From positions 46,680 through 110,679 of the forward strand of contig SFCB01000291.1 in assembly GCA_004367505.1 (NCBI GenBank): DNA of 64,000 nt. The letters are read 5' to 3'. Origin of the DNA: Chloroflexi bacterium OHK40. Lineage in GTDB: Bacteria; Chloroflexota; Chloroflexia; Chloroflexales; Chloroflexaceae. Below the pieces are notes generated by a model. It ran no database searches and had not been told where the DNA came from. It was given only the letters and a program-made list of their open reading frames with translations. How positions within the stretch are numbered: the first letter of the stretch is position 1; each line of letters begins with the position of its first letter. Positions 35,411-43,389 of this stretch are shown here, in pieces. The position numbers and the translations under genes are program-made.

Positions 35411-36361
35411 GTGTCTCGCACACAACGCGCCCTGGTCGCGCTGGCCTCGCTTGTCGGGCTCATCCTGCTGGTGAACCTGATGGGCGCCGCCACTCCGCTG
35501 CCGCCCCCATCCGCCACCAGTGTCGCGATCCAGGATACCCCAACCGCAACCACGCCACCGCCACCGGCCACGGCTACGCCCCTCCCCCCCACCCCAACCC
35601 TGGCGCGCCGCTCCCTCAGCGACGTGGCGAGCGTCAAGATCGCGCCCACCAGCTTCCTGCCCGGCCGCGGCCCCGAGCTACCCGGCGAGTTCGTCTATGC
35701 CGGTCGCCGGCTCGACTTCTTCGTTGGACGGGGGACCTTTGCCCCCGAAGAGGTGGCCGACATGGCGATCAAGGCCGAGCACGCCCTCAGCTACATCCAG
35801 CGACGCTTCGACGTCGCCCTCAGCGAGCGCGTCTCGGTGGGCATCTACCACGCCAGCCAGGCTCCCGGGCGCGGCACCCGTGGCATCGCCTACACCTACG
35901 GCGACACCAACGTGCGCATCTATTACCGGGCCGGCGAGGATCAGCATAACGCGCTGGTGATCCTCTCGCACGAACTGGCTCACGCGCTGCAGGCCGAAGC
36001 CTACGGCAAGGACGCTCAGCGCCTGGCCGATACCGTGCTGCTGGAGGGCCTCGCCAGCTGGATCTCCGGCGAGTACTGGCTCAGCCTCTCCGGCGCCGGG
36101 TCGTTCCAGTCGCGCGCCCGCGAGCTCTACCACGCCGGTTACCGGGGCAACCTCGGGGCGCTGGGCCGGGGCAACCTGGACGTAGCCTACGATATGTGGG
36201 CCGGCTTCGTCGATTACCTGGCGGGCACCTACGGCTGGGATCGCTTCAACGCGCTGTACGTGAGTGGCCGGGGGCGCGCCCCCGGCTCCGCCGACTATTC
36301 GGGTATTTACGGCAAGAGCTTCCAGGAGCTCTACACCGAGTGGTACACCACCCTGGAGTAG
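35411..36361 (+). CDS. secreted or membrane-anchored gluzincin peptidase (MA-like)
   Basis: A 316-residue protein with an N-terminal hydrophobic segment (about 8-24) and a Pro/Thr/Ala-rich spacer (about 28-65). A zinc peptidase domain follows with HELAH (near 189) and, about 25 residues later, EGLASWISGEYW, which supplies the third ligand Glu in the usual gluzincin spacing. It probably acts outside the membrane. The GTG at 35411 is chosen because GGGAGG lies ten bases before it; an ATG at 35384 has no ribosome site. The substrate is unknown. Confidence 0.85.
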   Translation: MSRTQRALVALASLVGLILLVNLMGAATPLPPPSATSVAIQDTPTATTPPPPATATPLPPTPTLARRSLSDVASVKIAPTSFLPGRGPELPGEFVYAGRRLDFFVGRGTFAPEEVADMAIKAEHALSYIQRRFDVALSERVSVGIYHASQAPGRGTRGIAYTYGDTNVRIYYRAGEDQHNALVILSHELAHALQAEAYGKDAQRLADTVLLEGLASWISGEYWLSLSGAGSFQSRARELYHAGYRGNLGALGRGNLDVAYDMWAGFVDYLAGTYGWDRFNALYVSGRGRAPGSADYSGIYGKSFQELYTEWYTTLE

Positions 36362-36366
36362 GCCCT

Positions 36367-37125
36367 CTACGCGCCCTCGCGCCAGCGCAGCGCCGCCTCA
36401 ACCCGCGCATAGTCCCAGGGCTCGCTCACACCGAGGATAAAGTGTGTCGCCCCGGCGTCGCGGTAGGCGTCGAGGCTCTCACCCTGGCGCGGCGAGACGC
36501 TCCGCTCGATCGTCGCCGGGTCGCGCCCGAGCCGCTCGCACCACTCGTTCAGCACGGCAGACTTGTGCTTAAAGGTCTCGATCGGGCCGAAGCCGTGCCA
36601 GATCTGGGCGTGCTCCGCCGTGAGGCGCAGGGTCACTTTCTCGCCCCCGCCGCCAATCAGGATCGGGATGGGCCGGATCGGCTTTGGCACATCCAGCTCC
36701 CAGCGTCGCTTGATGATCGGGAGCGCCTCTCGCAGGGCTCGCAGCCGGTCAGGCGCGGTACCAAAGGAATAGCCGTATTCTCGGTAGTCGCGCTCGAACC
36801 AGCCTGCGCCGATACCGAGGATCAGCCGCCCGCCGCTGATATGGTCCACCGTCTTGGCCATGTTCGAGAGCAGGGCGGGGTTGCGGTAGGAATTACAGGT
36901 GACGAGGCAGCCCACCTCGGCCCGCGTGGTGATCGTCGCCATGGCTGAGAGTAGCGTCCACCCCTCAAAGTGGGGGCCCTGCGGGTCGCCGGAGAGCGGG
37001 AAGAAGTGATCCCAGTTCCAGATCGTGTCACAGCCCATGGCCTCGAAGCGGCGCACGGCGTCGGAGAACGAAGCCCAGGTAGTATGCTGGGGATGCAGCT
37101 GCACCCCTACACGGATGCGGGACAT
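36367..37125 (-). CDS. LLM-class F420-dependent oxidoreductase
   Basis: A 252-residue luciferase-like monooxygenase-family protein. Typical segments are MSRIRVGVQLHPQHT, MGCDTIWNWDHFFPLSGDP (beta-strand 2 and the cofactor loop), RAEVGCLVTCNSYRNPALLSNMAKTVD, SGGRLILGIGAGWFERDY and IPILIGGGGEKVTLRL. The family uses coenzyme F420 or flavin in hydride transfer, and the substrate is unknown. The ATG at 37125 has AAAGGA six bases upstream. It converges on the peptidase gene, with only 5 bp between their stops. Confidence 0.9.
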   Translation of the reverse strand: MSRIRVGVQLHPQHTTWASFSDAVRRFEAMGCDTIWNWDHFFPLSGDPQGPHFEGWTLLSAMATITTRAEVGCLVTCNSYRNPALLSNMAKTVDHISGGRLILGIGAGWFERDYREYGYSFGTAPDRLRALREALPIIKRRWELDVPKPIRPIPILIGGGGEKVTLRLTAEHAQIWHGFGPIETFKHKSAVLNEWCERLGRDPATIERSVSPRQGESLDAYRDAGATHFILGVSEPWDYARVEAALRWREGA

Positions 37126-37434
37126 TACCGTCCTTTCAAGCTCGAAGATCTCCACAGGTATGGTAGCACGCATCGCGCCGCCACGCACCCGCGCCTCCCA
37201 CCGCGTGGATCATAGAGCTACACGGAGCCTCGGCACCCGCGTCGTTCCCGCGCACGAGGGACCCTGGCCACCGCCTCCGTCAGCGCAGCTGTGGACGCGG
37301 CAGACCCCGCGCACCCCGGCCACGTAGCCCGTGTGGAACCGTGCGCCGCCCCCCCAATACGTGAAAGACTCGGCGCTGTAGCGTTTATCCTGTACACTGT
37401 GGCTGGTGTTGGGCCTGTGTGTGTGGACGCGCTC
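37126..37434. other. divergent intergenic region
   Basis: There is no gene in these 309 bases. A degenerate member of the hairpin family, CCCGCGCACGAGGGACCC, is near 37240. A TACACT box at 37393-37398 lies 37 bases before the first metallo-beta-lactamase gene and lacks a good -35. Confidence 0.4.
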
Positions 37435-38346
37435 ATGATCGCACGAATCTGGGGGACTCGCGGCTCCTACCCGGTGGCCCGCGCCGATGTGCTTCGCTAT
37501 GGCGGCAATACGACCTGTGTCGAGGTGCGCGTGGGCGAGCGTTGCATTGTCCTCGACGCTGGCACGGGCATGCGCCCCCTCGGTGCTGCCCTGGGCGCCG
37601 AGGAGCACTCCCCCACGCAGATCGACCTGCTGATGACCCATACCCACTGGGACCATATCATCGGCTTCCCTTTTTTCGCGCCGATCTACGCGCCGCAGTG
37701 CCGCCTCGAAATCTTCGGCCTTGGCCGCACCCAGTCCAGCCTGCGCGCAACAATCGCCAACGCCCTCACCGACCCGCTGCTCCCGGTCAGCCTGGAGGAC
37801 CTACGGGCTGAGCTGCATTTCCACGAGATTCACGAGGGCCTCTGCTTCGAGCTCGGTCCCGTGCGCGTGAGCACCGCCAGGGCCAATCACCCCTACCGCG
37901 CGCTCGCGTACCGCCTCGAAACCGATGAGGCCACCCTCGTCTTCATCCCCGACACCGGCCCCTTCCACACCGTGCTCTTCGGCGACGAGCGGATCGAGTG
38001 GTCTGGCGTGCCCACCGCCAGCTCCCACGATGAACTGCGGGAGCTGGCCGAGATGCGCGAGCGCATCGTCGAACTGGCTCAGGGCGCCGACTGGCTGCTC
38101 TACGACTCGCAGTTCACCGACGAGCAGTACGTCCGCTTCCCTCACTGGGGCCACAGCACCGCCACCCAGGCCCGGGAGATCGCCGAGGAGGCTGGCGTGC
38201 GCGAGCTGCTGCTCTTCCACCACGACCCGCACCGCTCGGATGCGGAGCTCGACCAGATCGTGGCCCAGCAGCGGGCCGTAGCTCGACCCGGCCTGCAGGT
38301 GAGCGGCGCCCACGAGGGCATGCTCCTGCGGAAAGGGGCCGTCTGA
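37435..38346 (+). CDS. metallo-beta-lactamase-fold hydrolase, first of a tandem pair
   Basis: A 303-residue protein of the PqsE/RNase Z-like part of the MBL-fold superfamily. It starts with MIARIWGTRGSYPVA, and the metal motif THTHWDH gives His69, His71, Asp73 and His74. Further ligand regions are ARANHPY, IPDTGPF (Asp) and HWGHSTATQA (His). The phosphodiester or ester substrate is unknown. No clear Shine-Dalgarno is seen; an in-frame GTG at 37423 is an alternative start. It is followed by a paralogue whose ATG overlaps its TGA (TGATG). Confidence 0.88.
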   Translation: MIARIWGTRGSYPVARADVLRYGGNTTCVEVRVGERCIVLDAGTGMRPLGAALGAEEHSPTQIDLLMTHTHWDHIIGFPFFAPIYAPQCRLEIFGLGRTQSSLRATIANALTDPLLPVSLEDLRAELHFHEIHEGLCFELGPVRVSTARANHPYRALAYRLETDEATLVFIPDTGPFHTVLFGDERIEWSGVPTASSHDELRELAEMRERIVELAQGADWLLYDSQFTDEQYVRFPHWGHSTATQAREIAEEAGVRELLLFHHDPHRSDAELDQIVAQQRAVARPGLQVSGAHEGMLLRKGAV

Positions 38347-39188
38347 TGCAGCTCCAGTTCTGGGGCGTGCGGGGTTATGTCCCTACCCCTGGCGCCGAGT
38401 ATTTGCGCTACGGCGGCAATACCTGCTGCGTGCTGATCTGTGGTGCCGGCGGCGAGCTGATCGCCCTGGATAGCGGCACGGGCTTCTGCCAGCTCGGCGA
38501 TACGCTCATGCAGCGCGAGTTCCGCCAGGGCCAGGGCGAGCTCACCCTGCTGATCACCCACACCTACTGGGACCACATCCTCGGCCTGCCCTTCCCGGGC
38601 ATTGTGCATACGCCGGGGAACCGCCTGCACATCTACGGCCCCGACAATACCCGTGGCTCCCTGGAGATGACCTACGACGGCATGCTCTCGCCGGTCTACT
38701 CGCCGGTGTACGGCCTGGCCCATATCGGCGCCACCCATAGCTTTCAACCGCTCTCAACCGAGCCGTTCAGGATCGGTGGGATCACTGTGAGCGCGCTGCC
38801 CCTCTCGCGCCGCAAGCACTCGCCCATCTGGGCCTTCCGGCTGGAAGAGGATGGCCGCGCGGTGGTCTACATCACCGATGTGCGCTACATCGACGACCAG
38901 ATCTGGAACAAGGCCGTCGGTTTTGCGCGCGGGGCTCGCATCCTCGTGCACAGCGCGCCCTATACGCGCGACGAGCACGTGGAGGACTATGGCCATAGCC
39001 GGGTGGAGGACGCGATCGAGCTCGCCGTTGAGGCGGAGGTTGCGCGGCTCTTCCTCTACCACCACGCCCCCACCCGCACCGACGACGAGCTCGATGCGCT
39101 TGTGGCCCGCTACCGGGCCGTCCTCGCGAGCACGGGCCGCACGCTACAGCTCGATGCCGCCCGTGAGGGGTTGCTGCTCGATGTTTAG
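38346..39188 (+). CDS. metallo-beta-lactamase-fold paralogue with altered metal motif
   Basis: A 280-residue protein clearly homologous to the gene before it (shared RYGGNT, DSGTG/DAGTG, THT-WDH, GHS). The metal motif reads THTYWDH, so the second His is Tyr74, while His72, Asp76 and His77 remain. The later ligands (SRRKHSP, ITDVRYID, DYGHSRVEDA) are kept. Loss of one zinc ligand may change metal content or activity. Stop-start overlap with the first gene indicates one operon and perhaps a heteromer. Confidence 0.88.
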   Translation: MQLQFWGVRGYVPTPGAEYLRYGGNTCCVLICGAGGELIALDSGTGFCQLGDTLMQREFRQGQGELTLLITHTYWDHILGLPFPGIVHTPGNRLHIYGPDNTRGSLEMTYDGMLSPVYSPVYGLAHIGATHSFQPLSTEPFRIGGITVSALPLSRRKHSPIWAFRLEEDGRAVVYITDVRYIDDQIWNKAVGFARGARILVHSAPYTRDEHVEDYGHSRVEDAIELAVEAEVARLFLYHHAPTRTDDELDALVARYRAVLASTGRTLQLDAAREGLLLDV

Positions 39189-39412
39189 GCTTTGGGGCTC
39201 TTGCGCTCGCGCATCAGGCGGGCAATGCCCTTGCCCCACTTGCGGGAGTCCTGGCGGCGCTGCAACGCCACCGGGTTGATCACGCGCCGTTCGTCACGCC
39301 CCTTGCCCCGCCCCTCACGCTCCTCGCGCTGCTCCATCTCGCTCAGCTCCTCCACCAGGTCCAGCTCGTCGATCTCGGTCAGCTCCCGCAGGTTGATGCG
39401 TAGCTTCGGCAT
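39185..39412 (-). CDS. small highly charged protein
   Basis: A 75-residue protein of unknown family. An acidic stretch (ELTEIDELDLVEELSEMEQ) is followed by a basic one (REGRGKGRDERR) and a Lys/Arg-rich tail ending KSPKA. GAGGAG lies eleven bases before the ATG at 39412. It overlaps the stop of the convergent metallo-beta-lactamase paralogue by 4 bp. Codon use is like its neighbours. It is probably real, but no function can be named. Confidence 0.55.
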   Translation of the reverse strand: MPKLRINLRELTEIDELDLVEELSEMEQREEREGRGKGRDERRVINPVALQRRQDSRKWGKGIARLMRERKSPKA

Positions 39413-39604
39413 GAAGGTGTACGCTCCTCAGATGCAACTGGCGAATGTATGGCGGCTTGCGGATGTTCACCGGCGGGTGCACCCGGGCACGAAGGGCACC
39501 GCGCGCCCGGATGCAGCCTGAGCCTTCGTGGCGAGTGGGCCGTGGTGTAAACCCGCGCCAGACAGCCGCGCGGCACGCCGGAACACTGGTTGGGCGCGTT
39601 GGGC

Positions 39605-40582
39605 CTACCCCTCGCCCATACGCAGGCGAACGTAGCTCTCATAGCGCTCGGGGCTCACCTGGCCGGCGTTAACGGCGGCCCGCACGGCACAGTCGGGTTC
39701 GTGGACGTGGGTGCAGCCGGCGAAGTAGCACCCCCCGAGAAAAGGCCGCAGCTCCCGGAAGCACCAGTCGAGATCCTCGGGTGGGAGCTGCCAGATACCG
39801 ATCTCGCGGATGCCCGGCGTATCGGCGACAAAACCGCCGGCCGGCCCCGCAACCGGAATCAGCTCGGCTACCGTGGTGGTGTGGCGTCCTTTGTTGAGCG
39901 AACTGCTCACGGCGCCGGTAGCGAGGTTCAGGCCGGGTTGTACGGCATTGAGCAGGCTGCTCTTGCCCACCCCCGACTTGCCGGTGACAACGCTGAGCTT
40001 GCCGGCGAGACGCTCGCGCACTTCGGGGAGGCCCTGCCCGGTGCGAACGGAGGCGTAGATCACCGGGTAGCCAATGCGCTCGTACGGAGCGAAGAGGGCG
40101 CGGGCCGCTTCATCGCCCACCAGGTCCACCTTGGAGGCGACGATCACGGCCTCAAGCTCGCTGTGCTCGCAGATCACGAGGTACCGATCGAGCATGCGAG
40201 GGGTGAACGCAGGGGCGGCACAGGCGAACACGAGCAGCACCTGGTCCACGTTGGCGACGAGCACATCCTCTTTGTAGGCGCCCCGGTTCCCGGCGGCGCG
40301 CCGGGCAAGCTTGGAGCGGCGCGGGAGCACCGCCTCTATGGCCCCCTCGCCGGGGGCCACGAGGCTTATCTCCACCTCGTCGCCGATGACGGCGATATCG
40401 GTGCCAAGACGCTCCCGCTTGAGCTTGCCCCGCAGGCGGCACTCGACAATGCCCTCTTCCGTCTGCACCCAGAAGAACCCGCTCTGGGCGCGTAGCACCG
40501 TGCCTTTGCGCCGGCCGGGGCGCGTGGCCGACGCGATCGGCTCATCCTTCGGGATGGGGTTCTCAACGCTTCGGGTGCTCAT
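39605..40582 (-). CDS. rsgA: ribosome small-subunit GTPase RsgA (YjeQ)
   Basis: A 325-residue circularly permuted GTPase that matures the 30S subunit. Order of parts: an OB-fold (about 27-85), G4 SKVDL, then G1 GKSGVGKSS and G3 DTPG, and a C-terminal zinc knuckle CYFAGCTHVHEPDC with Cys and His ligands. The permuted order (G4 before G1) is diagnostic. The start overlaps the 3' end of a small upstream gene by 20 bp, so the two are probably co-transcribed. The family length is normal. Confidence 0.95.
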   Translation of the reverse strand: MSTRSVENPIPKDEPIASATRPGRRKGTVLRAQSGFFWVQTEEGIVECRLRGKLKRERLGTDIAVIGDEVEISLVAPGEGAIEAVLPRRSKLARRAAGNRGAYKEDVLVANVDQVLLVFACAAPAFTPRMLDRYLVICEHSELEAVIVASKVDLVGDEAARALFAPYERIGYPVIYASVRTGQGLPEVRERLAGKLSVVTGKSGVGKSSLLNAVQPGLNLATGAVSSSLNKGRHTTTVAELIPVAGPAGGFVADTPGIREIGIWQLPPEDLDWCFRELRPFLGGCYFAGCTHVHEPDCAVRAAVNAGQVSPERYESYVRLRMGEG

Positions 40583-40862
40583 GGATGCGCACCTCCAGGC
40601 TGTTCATCCCCAGGACATCGAAGGTGAAGTCGAGGATCCGGGCGATCAGAGTCGGGTGCGCCTGATCCTCATCGAGCTCGATCCGCGCCCGCCGGGGCTC
40701 GTCGGACGAGCAGCCAGGCGGGTAGTGGCGCAGAGAGCCGTCACGGTCTAAGATAATCACTGTTTGTCTCCCGGTGGCGGTGAGCGACGCCTGATGAGTG
40801 AGCGTCTCTGCGGCATCCGGCGGCGTGCGCGTGGTCCCAGCGACCGTGTCGAGCTGTAACAT
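40563..40862 (-). CDS. small hypothetical protein upstream of rsgA
   Basis: A 99-residue protein. A Thr/Ala-rich first third leads to a strand TVIILDRDGSLRHYPPG and an acidic-to-helical end. The C-terminus (FTFDVLGMNSLEVRIHEHPKR) overlaps the first codons of rsgA. AAGGAAC lies about nine bases before the ATG at 40862. No known family is recognised. Coupling to rsgA suggests co-expression. Confidence 0.6.
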   Translation of the reverse strand: MLQLDTVAGTTRTPPDAAETLTHQASLTATGRQTVIILDRDGSLRHYPPGCSSDEPRRARIELDEDQAHPTLIARILDFTFDVLGMNSLEVRIHEHPKR

Positions 40863-40944
40863 CTCGCTCTGTTCCTTGGTACAACTGCTGATTCCAGGTC
40901 GGGCGTGCGGTGCCGTCGCGGGGCCTCCGGGGAGACAGCAAAGA

Positions 40945-41016
40945 GCCGTGGTCGCCATGCGCCACGGCCCTTTCATCAAAAAGGCTGTGGGCGCTTGCTG
41001 AGCTACCCACAGCCTT
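40945..41016 (-). terminator. double intrinsic terminator of the 42-codon gene
   Basis: In the minus sense, AAGGCTGTGGG (41016-41006) pairs perfectly with CCCACAGCCTT (40991-40981) and is followed by TTTTT (40982-40978). A second hairpin, GCCGTGG/CCACGGC (40968-40962, 40951-40945), with TCTTT after it, follows at once. Both lie just after the small gene stop and before the small gene upstream of rsgA. Confidence 0.85.
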
Positions 41017-41035
41017 CGCTCGTTGTGTGAAGCAG

Positions 41036-41164
41036 TTAGCTCCTGAGCTGGTGGAACGTGGGTAGACTGACCCCCTGGCCGGAGGCACGGGCGATGAACA
41101 TGGCCCGGGCCACAAGGCCCGCGTCGGCGTGGCCGACGGTCGTGTTGTAGACGGCGATAGTCAT
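41036..41164 (-). CDS. 42-residue small protein with its own transcription unit
   Basis: The sequence begins MTIAVYNTTVGHADAGLVA and ends GVSLPTFHQLRS; it has no membrane helix and no known domain. It is preceded by GGAG and AGGAAG ribosome-site-like runs. A promoter TTGACA-N18-TATCCT lies 78-107 bp upstream, and a strong terminator starts about 20 bp after the stop. Such a complete unit argues for a real, well-expressed gene in spite of the small size. The upstream in-frame ATG at 41287 is less likely because it lies before the promoter. Confidence 0.65.
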   Translation of the reverse strand: MTIAVYNTTVGHADAGLVARAMFIARASGQGVSLPTFHQLRS

Positions 41165-41241
41165 CTTCCTGGCGCTCCTTCCGTTCCGTGTATCCGTTGC
41201 TGGCGTTGGGCGCTGCGGCCTGTGGACCGCCCGCTGGCGCA

Positions 41242-41271
41242 AGGATAGCACAGGGCAGCGAGGCTTGTCAA
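41242..41271 (-). promoter_or_regulatory. promoter of the 42-codon gene
   Basis: On the minus strand TTGACA (41271-41266), N18, TATCCT (41247-41242). The predicted start is near 41235, about 70 nt before the ATG at 41164. Confidence 0.7.
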
Positions 41272-41324
41272 TCGGCCCAGGATACATCTTTCGGCGGAGC
41301 CGCTTGCAGATCGCTAGCGGCCCG

Positions 41325-41356
41325 CTAACACAAATCTAACACAGGCCGGGTACAAT
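41325..41356 (+). promoter_or_regulatory. htpG promoter with two CTAACACA repeats in place of a -35
   Basis: CTAACACA at 41325-41332 and 41336-41343, 11 bp apart, ends 7 bp before the -10 box TACAAT (41351-41356). No TTGACA-like -35 is present. The geometry is that of activator-dependent promoters read by OmpR/PhoB or SARP-type proteins. No CIRCE element is found before htpG. Confidence 0.5.
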
Positions 41357-41471
41357 CCGCCCAGCGGGGCAAGGCCCCGAGGAGATAGGGCTCTGGTATG
41401 GGGCGGGCGTCCGCGCGCGCCACGCCCCTCCAGGCACCCGGGAATATCACCGCGAGGAGGAGCCGTCGATT

Positions 41472-43337
41472 ATGACGACTGAACAGGAATCCCAGCCCCA
41501 AGCCCTGACCTTCAAGGCCGAGGTGCAGCAGGTGCTGCAGATCCTCGCCCACTCCCTGTACACCGACCGCGAGATCTTCCTGCGGGAGCTGATCTCCAAC
41601 GCCTCCGATGCGCTCAACCGCGTCCAGTTCGAGATGCTCACCAACCGCGAGGTGCTCGACCCAGAGGCCGAGCTGGCCATCCGTATCGAGGCCGATAGCG
41701 AGAAGCGCACCGTCACGATTAGCGACACCGGTATCGGGATGACGCGCGACGAACTGGTGGAGCACCTCGGTACCATCGCCCAGTCCAGCGCCCGGGCCTT
41801 CGTGCAGCAGACGAAGGAGGGCCACAAGGCCACTGCGAGCGAGATCATCGGGCAGTTCGGCGTGGGCTTCTATTCGGTCTTCATGGTCGCCGACCGCGTC
41901 ACCGTGGTCTCGCGCTCCTATCGCCCCGACGCCGAGGCGGCGATGTGGGAGAGCAGCGGCGGCGAGAGCTACACCGTGGGCCCGGCTGAGCGGGCCCAGC
42001 GGGGCACAACGATTACCCTGCACCTGAAGGAGGACGCGGCAGAGTTTGCGAGCCCGTGGCGGCTGGAGCAGATCGTCAAGCGCCACTCCGACTTTGTGGC
42101 CTTTCCGATCTACAGTGGTGACCGGCAGATCAATCAGCAGAAGGCCCTCTGGCGGCGCGCCCCCCGAGAGGTGGAGGCCGAGCAGTACCAGAACCTCTAC
42201 CGTCAGCTGACCCTCGACAGCGACGAACCGCTGCTGCACCTCCACCTCTCCACCGATGTCCCGGTGGACCTGCACAGCATCCTGTTCGTGCCGGCGAAGC
42301 GCGAGCGCGGGCTGCTGGAGCGACGCGTCGAAGGCAAGATCAAGCTCTACTCGCGCAAGATCCTCATCCTCGAAGAGGCGAAAGACTTGCTGCCCACCTA
42401 CTTCCGCTTCGTCGAGGGCGTGATAGACAGTGAGGACCTGCCGCTGAACGTCTCACGCGAGAGCGTGCAGAGCTCGCCAGTGCTGCAGCGCATCCGCAAA
42501 ACGCTCACCAGCCGCCTGCACCGCGAGCTGAACGACCTGGCCGAGAAAGACGCTGAGAAGTTCGCGCGCTTCTGGAAGGAGTTCGGCCCCTTCATCAAGA
42601 AGGGCGTGGCCACCGATTACGAAGGCCGGGCCGACCTGCTGAAGCTGCTGCGCTTCCAGACCACCGCCAGCGGCGATGGCCTGGCGACCCTTGCCGACTA
42701 CAAACGCCGCATGGTGGATGGTCAGAAGGAGATCTACTACGTGCTGGCGGCGAGCCCCGAGGCGGCTCGCAGCAGCCCCCATCTGGATCCCTTCACGGCG
42801 CGGGGGATCGAGGTGCTGCTGCTGACCGACCTGATGGACGGCTTCATGCTCTCCGGGCTGCGCGAGTATGAGGGCATGCCGCTGCGCAACATCGACGATG
42901 CCAATCTGGAGCTACCAGGCGAGGCCACGGCGCCCGAACCGCAGATCAGCGATGAGCAGTTTTCGCGGCTGGCCGAACGGGCCGCGACGGTGCTCGGCGA
43001 ACGCCTGAAGGAGGTGCGCGCCTCAAAAGTCCTGCGCGACAGCCCGGCGCGGCTGGTGAGCACCGAAGACGCCATGGGCCGCGAGATGCAGCGCATCAAC
43101 CAGCTGCTGGGGCGCGAGGCCGAGCAGCAGCCACGCATCCTGGAGCTCAACCCCGGCCACGGGCTGGTGGCGGCCCTGGCCCGGCGTGTCGAAGCCAACC
43201 CGGACGACGAGGTTGTGACGGCTACGCTGGAGCAGCTCTACGACAACGCGCTCCTGATCGAGGGGCTGCACCAGAACCCGGCCACCATGGTGCCGAGGCT
43301 GCTCAAGCTGATGGAGGCAGCAGTCGAGCGCCCTTGA
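41472..43337 (+). CDS. htpG: molecular chaperone HtpG (Hsp90)
   Basis: A 621-residue cytosolic Hsp90. The GHKL ATPase domain shows FLRELISNASDALNR (Glu and Asn of the active site, about 32-46), SDTGIGM and IGQFGVGFYSVFM. The middle domain has the SREXXQ-like NVSRESVQSSPVLQRI, and the C-terminal dimerisation domain ends near LMEAAVERP. GAGGAGGAG lies about eleven bases before the ATG. The length is standard. The convergent DUF1338 gene follows after 52 bp. Confidence 0.96.
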   Translation: MTTEQESQPQALTFKAEVQQVLQILAHSLYTDREIFLRELISNASDALNRVQFEMLTNREVLDPEAELAIRIEADSEKRTVTISDTGIGMTRDELVEHLGTIAQSSARAFVQQTKEGHKATASEIIGQFGVGFYSVFMVADRVTVVSRSYRPDAEAAMWESSGGESYTVGPAERAQRGTTITLHLKEDAAEFASPWRLEQIVKRHSDFVAFPIYSGDRQINQQKALWRRAPREVEAEQYQNLYRQLTLDSDEPLLHLHLSTDVPVDLHSILFVPAKRERGLLERRVEGKIKLYSRKILILEEAKDLLPTYFRFVEGVIDSEDLPLNVSRESVQSSPVLQRIRKTLTSRLHRELNDLAEKDAEKFARFWKEFGPFIKKGVATDYEGRADLLKLLRFQTTASGDGLATLADYKRRMVDGQKEIYYVLAASPEAARSSPHLDPFTARGIEVLLLTDLMDGFMLSGLREYEGMPLRNIDDANLELPGEATAPEPQISDEQFSRLAERAATVLGERLKEVRASKVLRDSPARLVSTEDAMGREMQRINQLLGREAEQQPRILELNPGHGLVAALARRVEANPDDEVVTATLEQLYDNALLIEGLHQNPATMVPRLLKLMEAAVERP

Positions 43338-43389
43338 TGGCGAGCACCCATGACGCGAAGCCGCTCCTGGGCAGCCCGGCCCAACGCGC

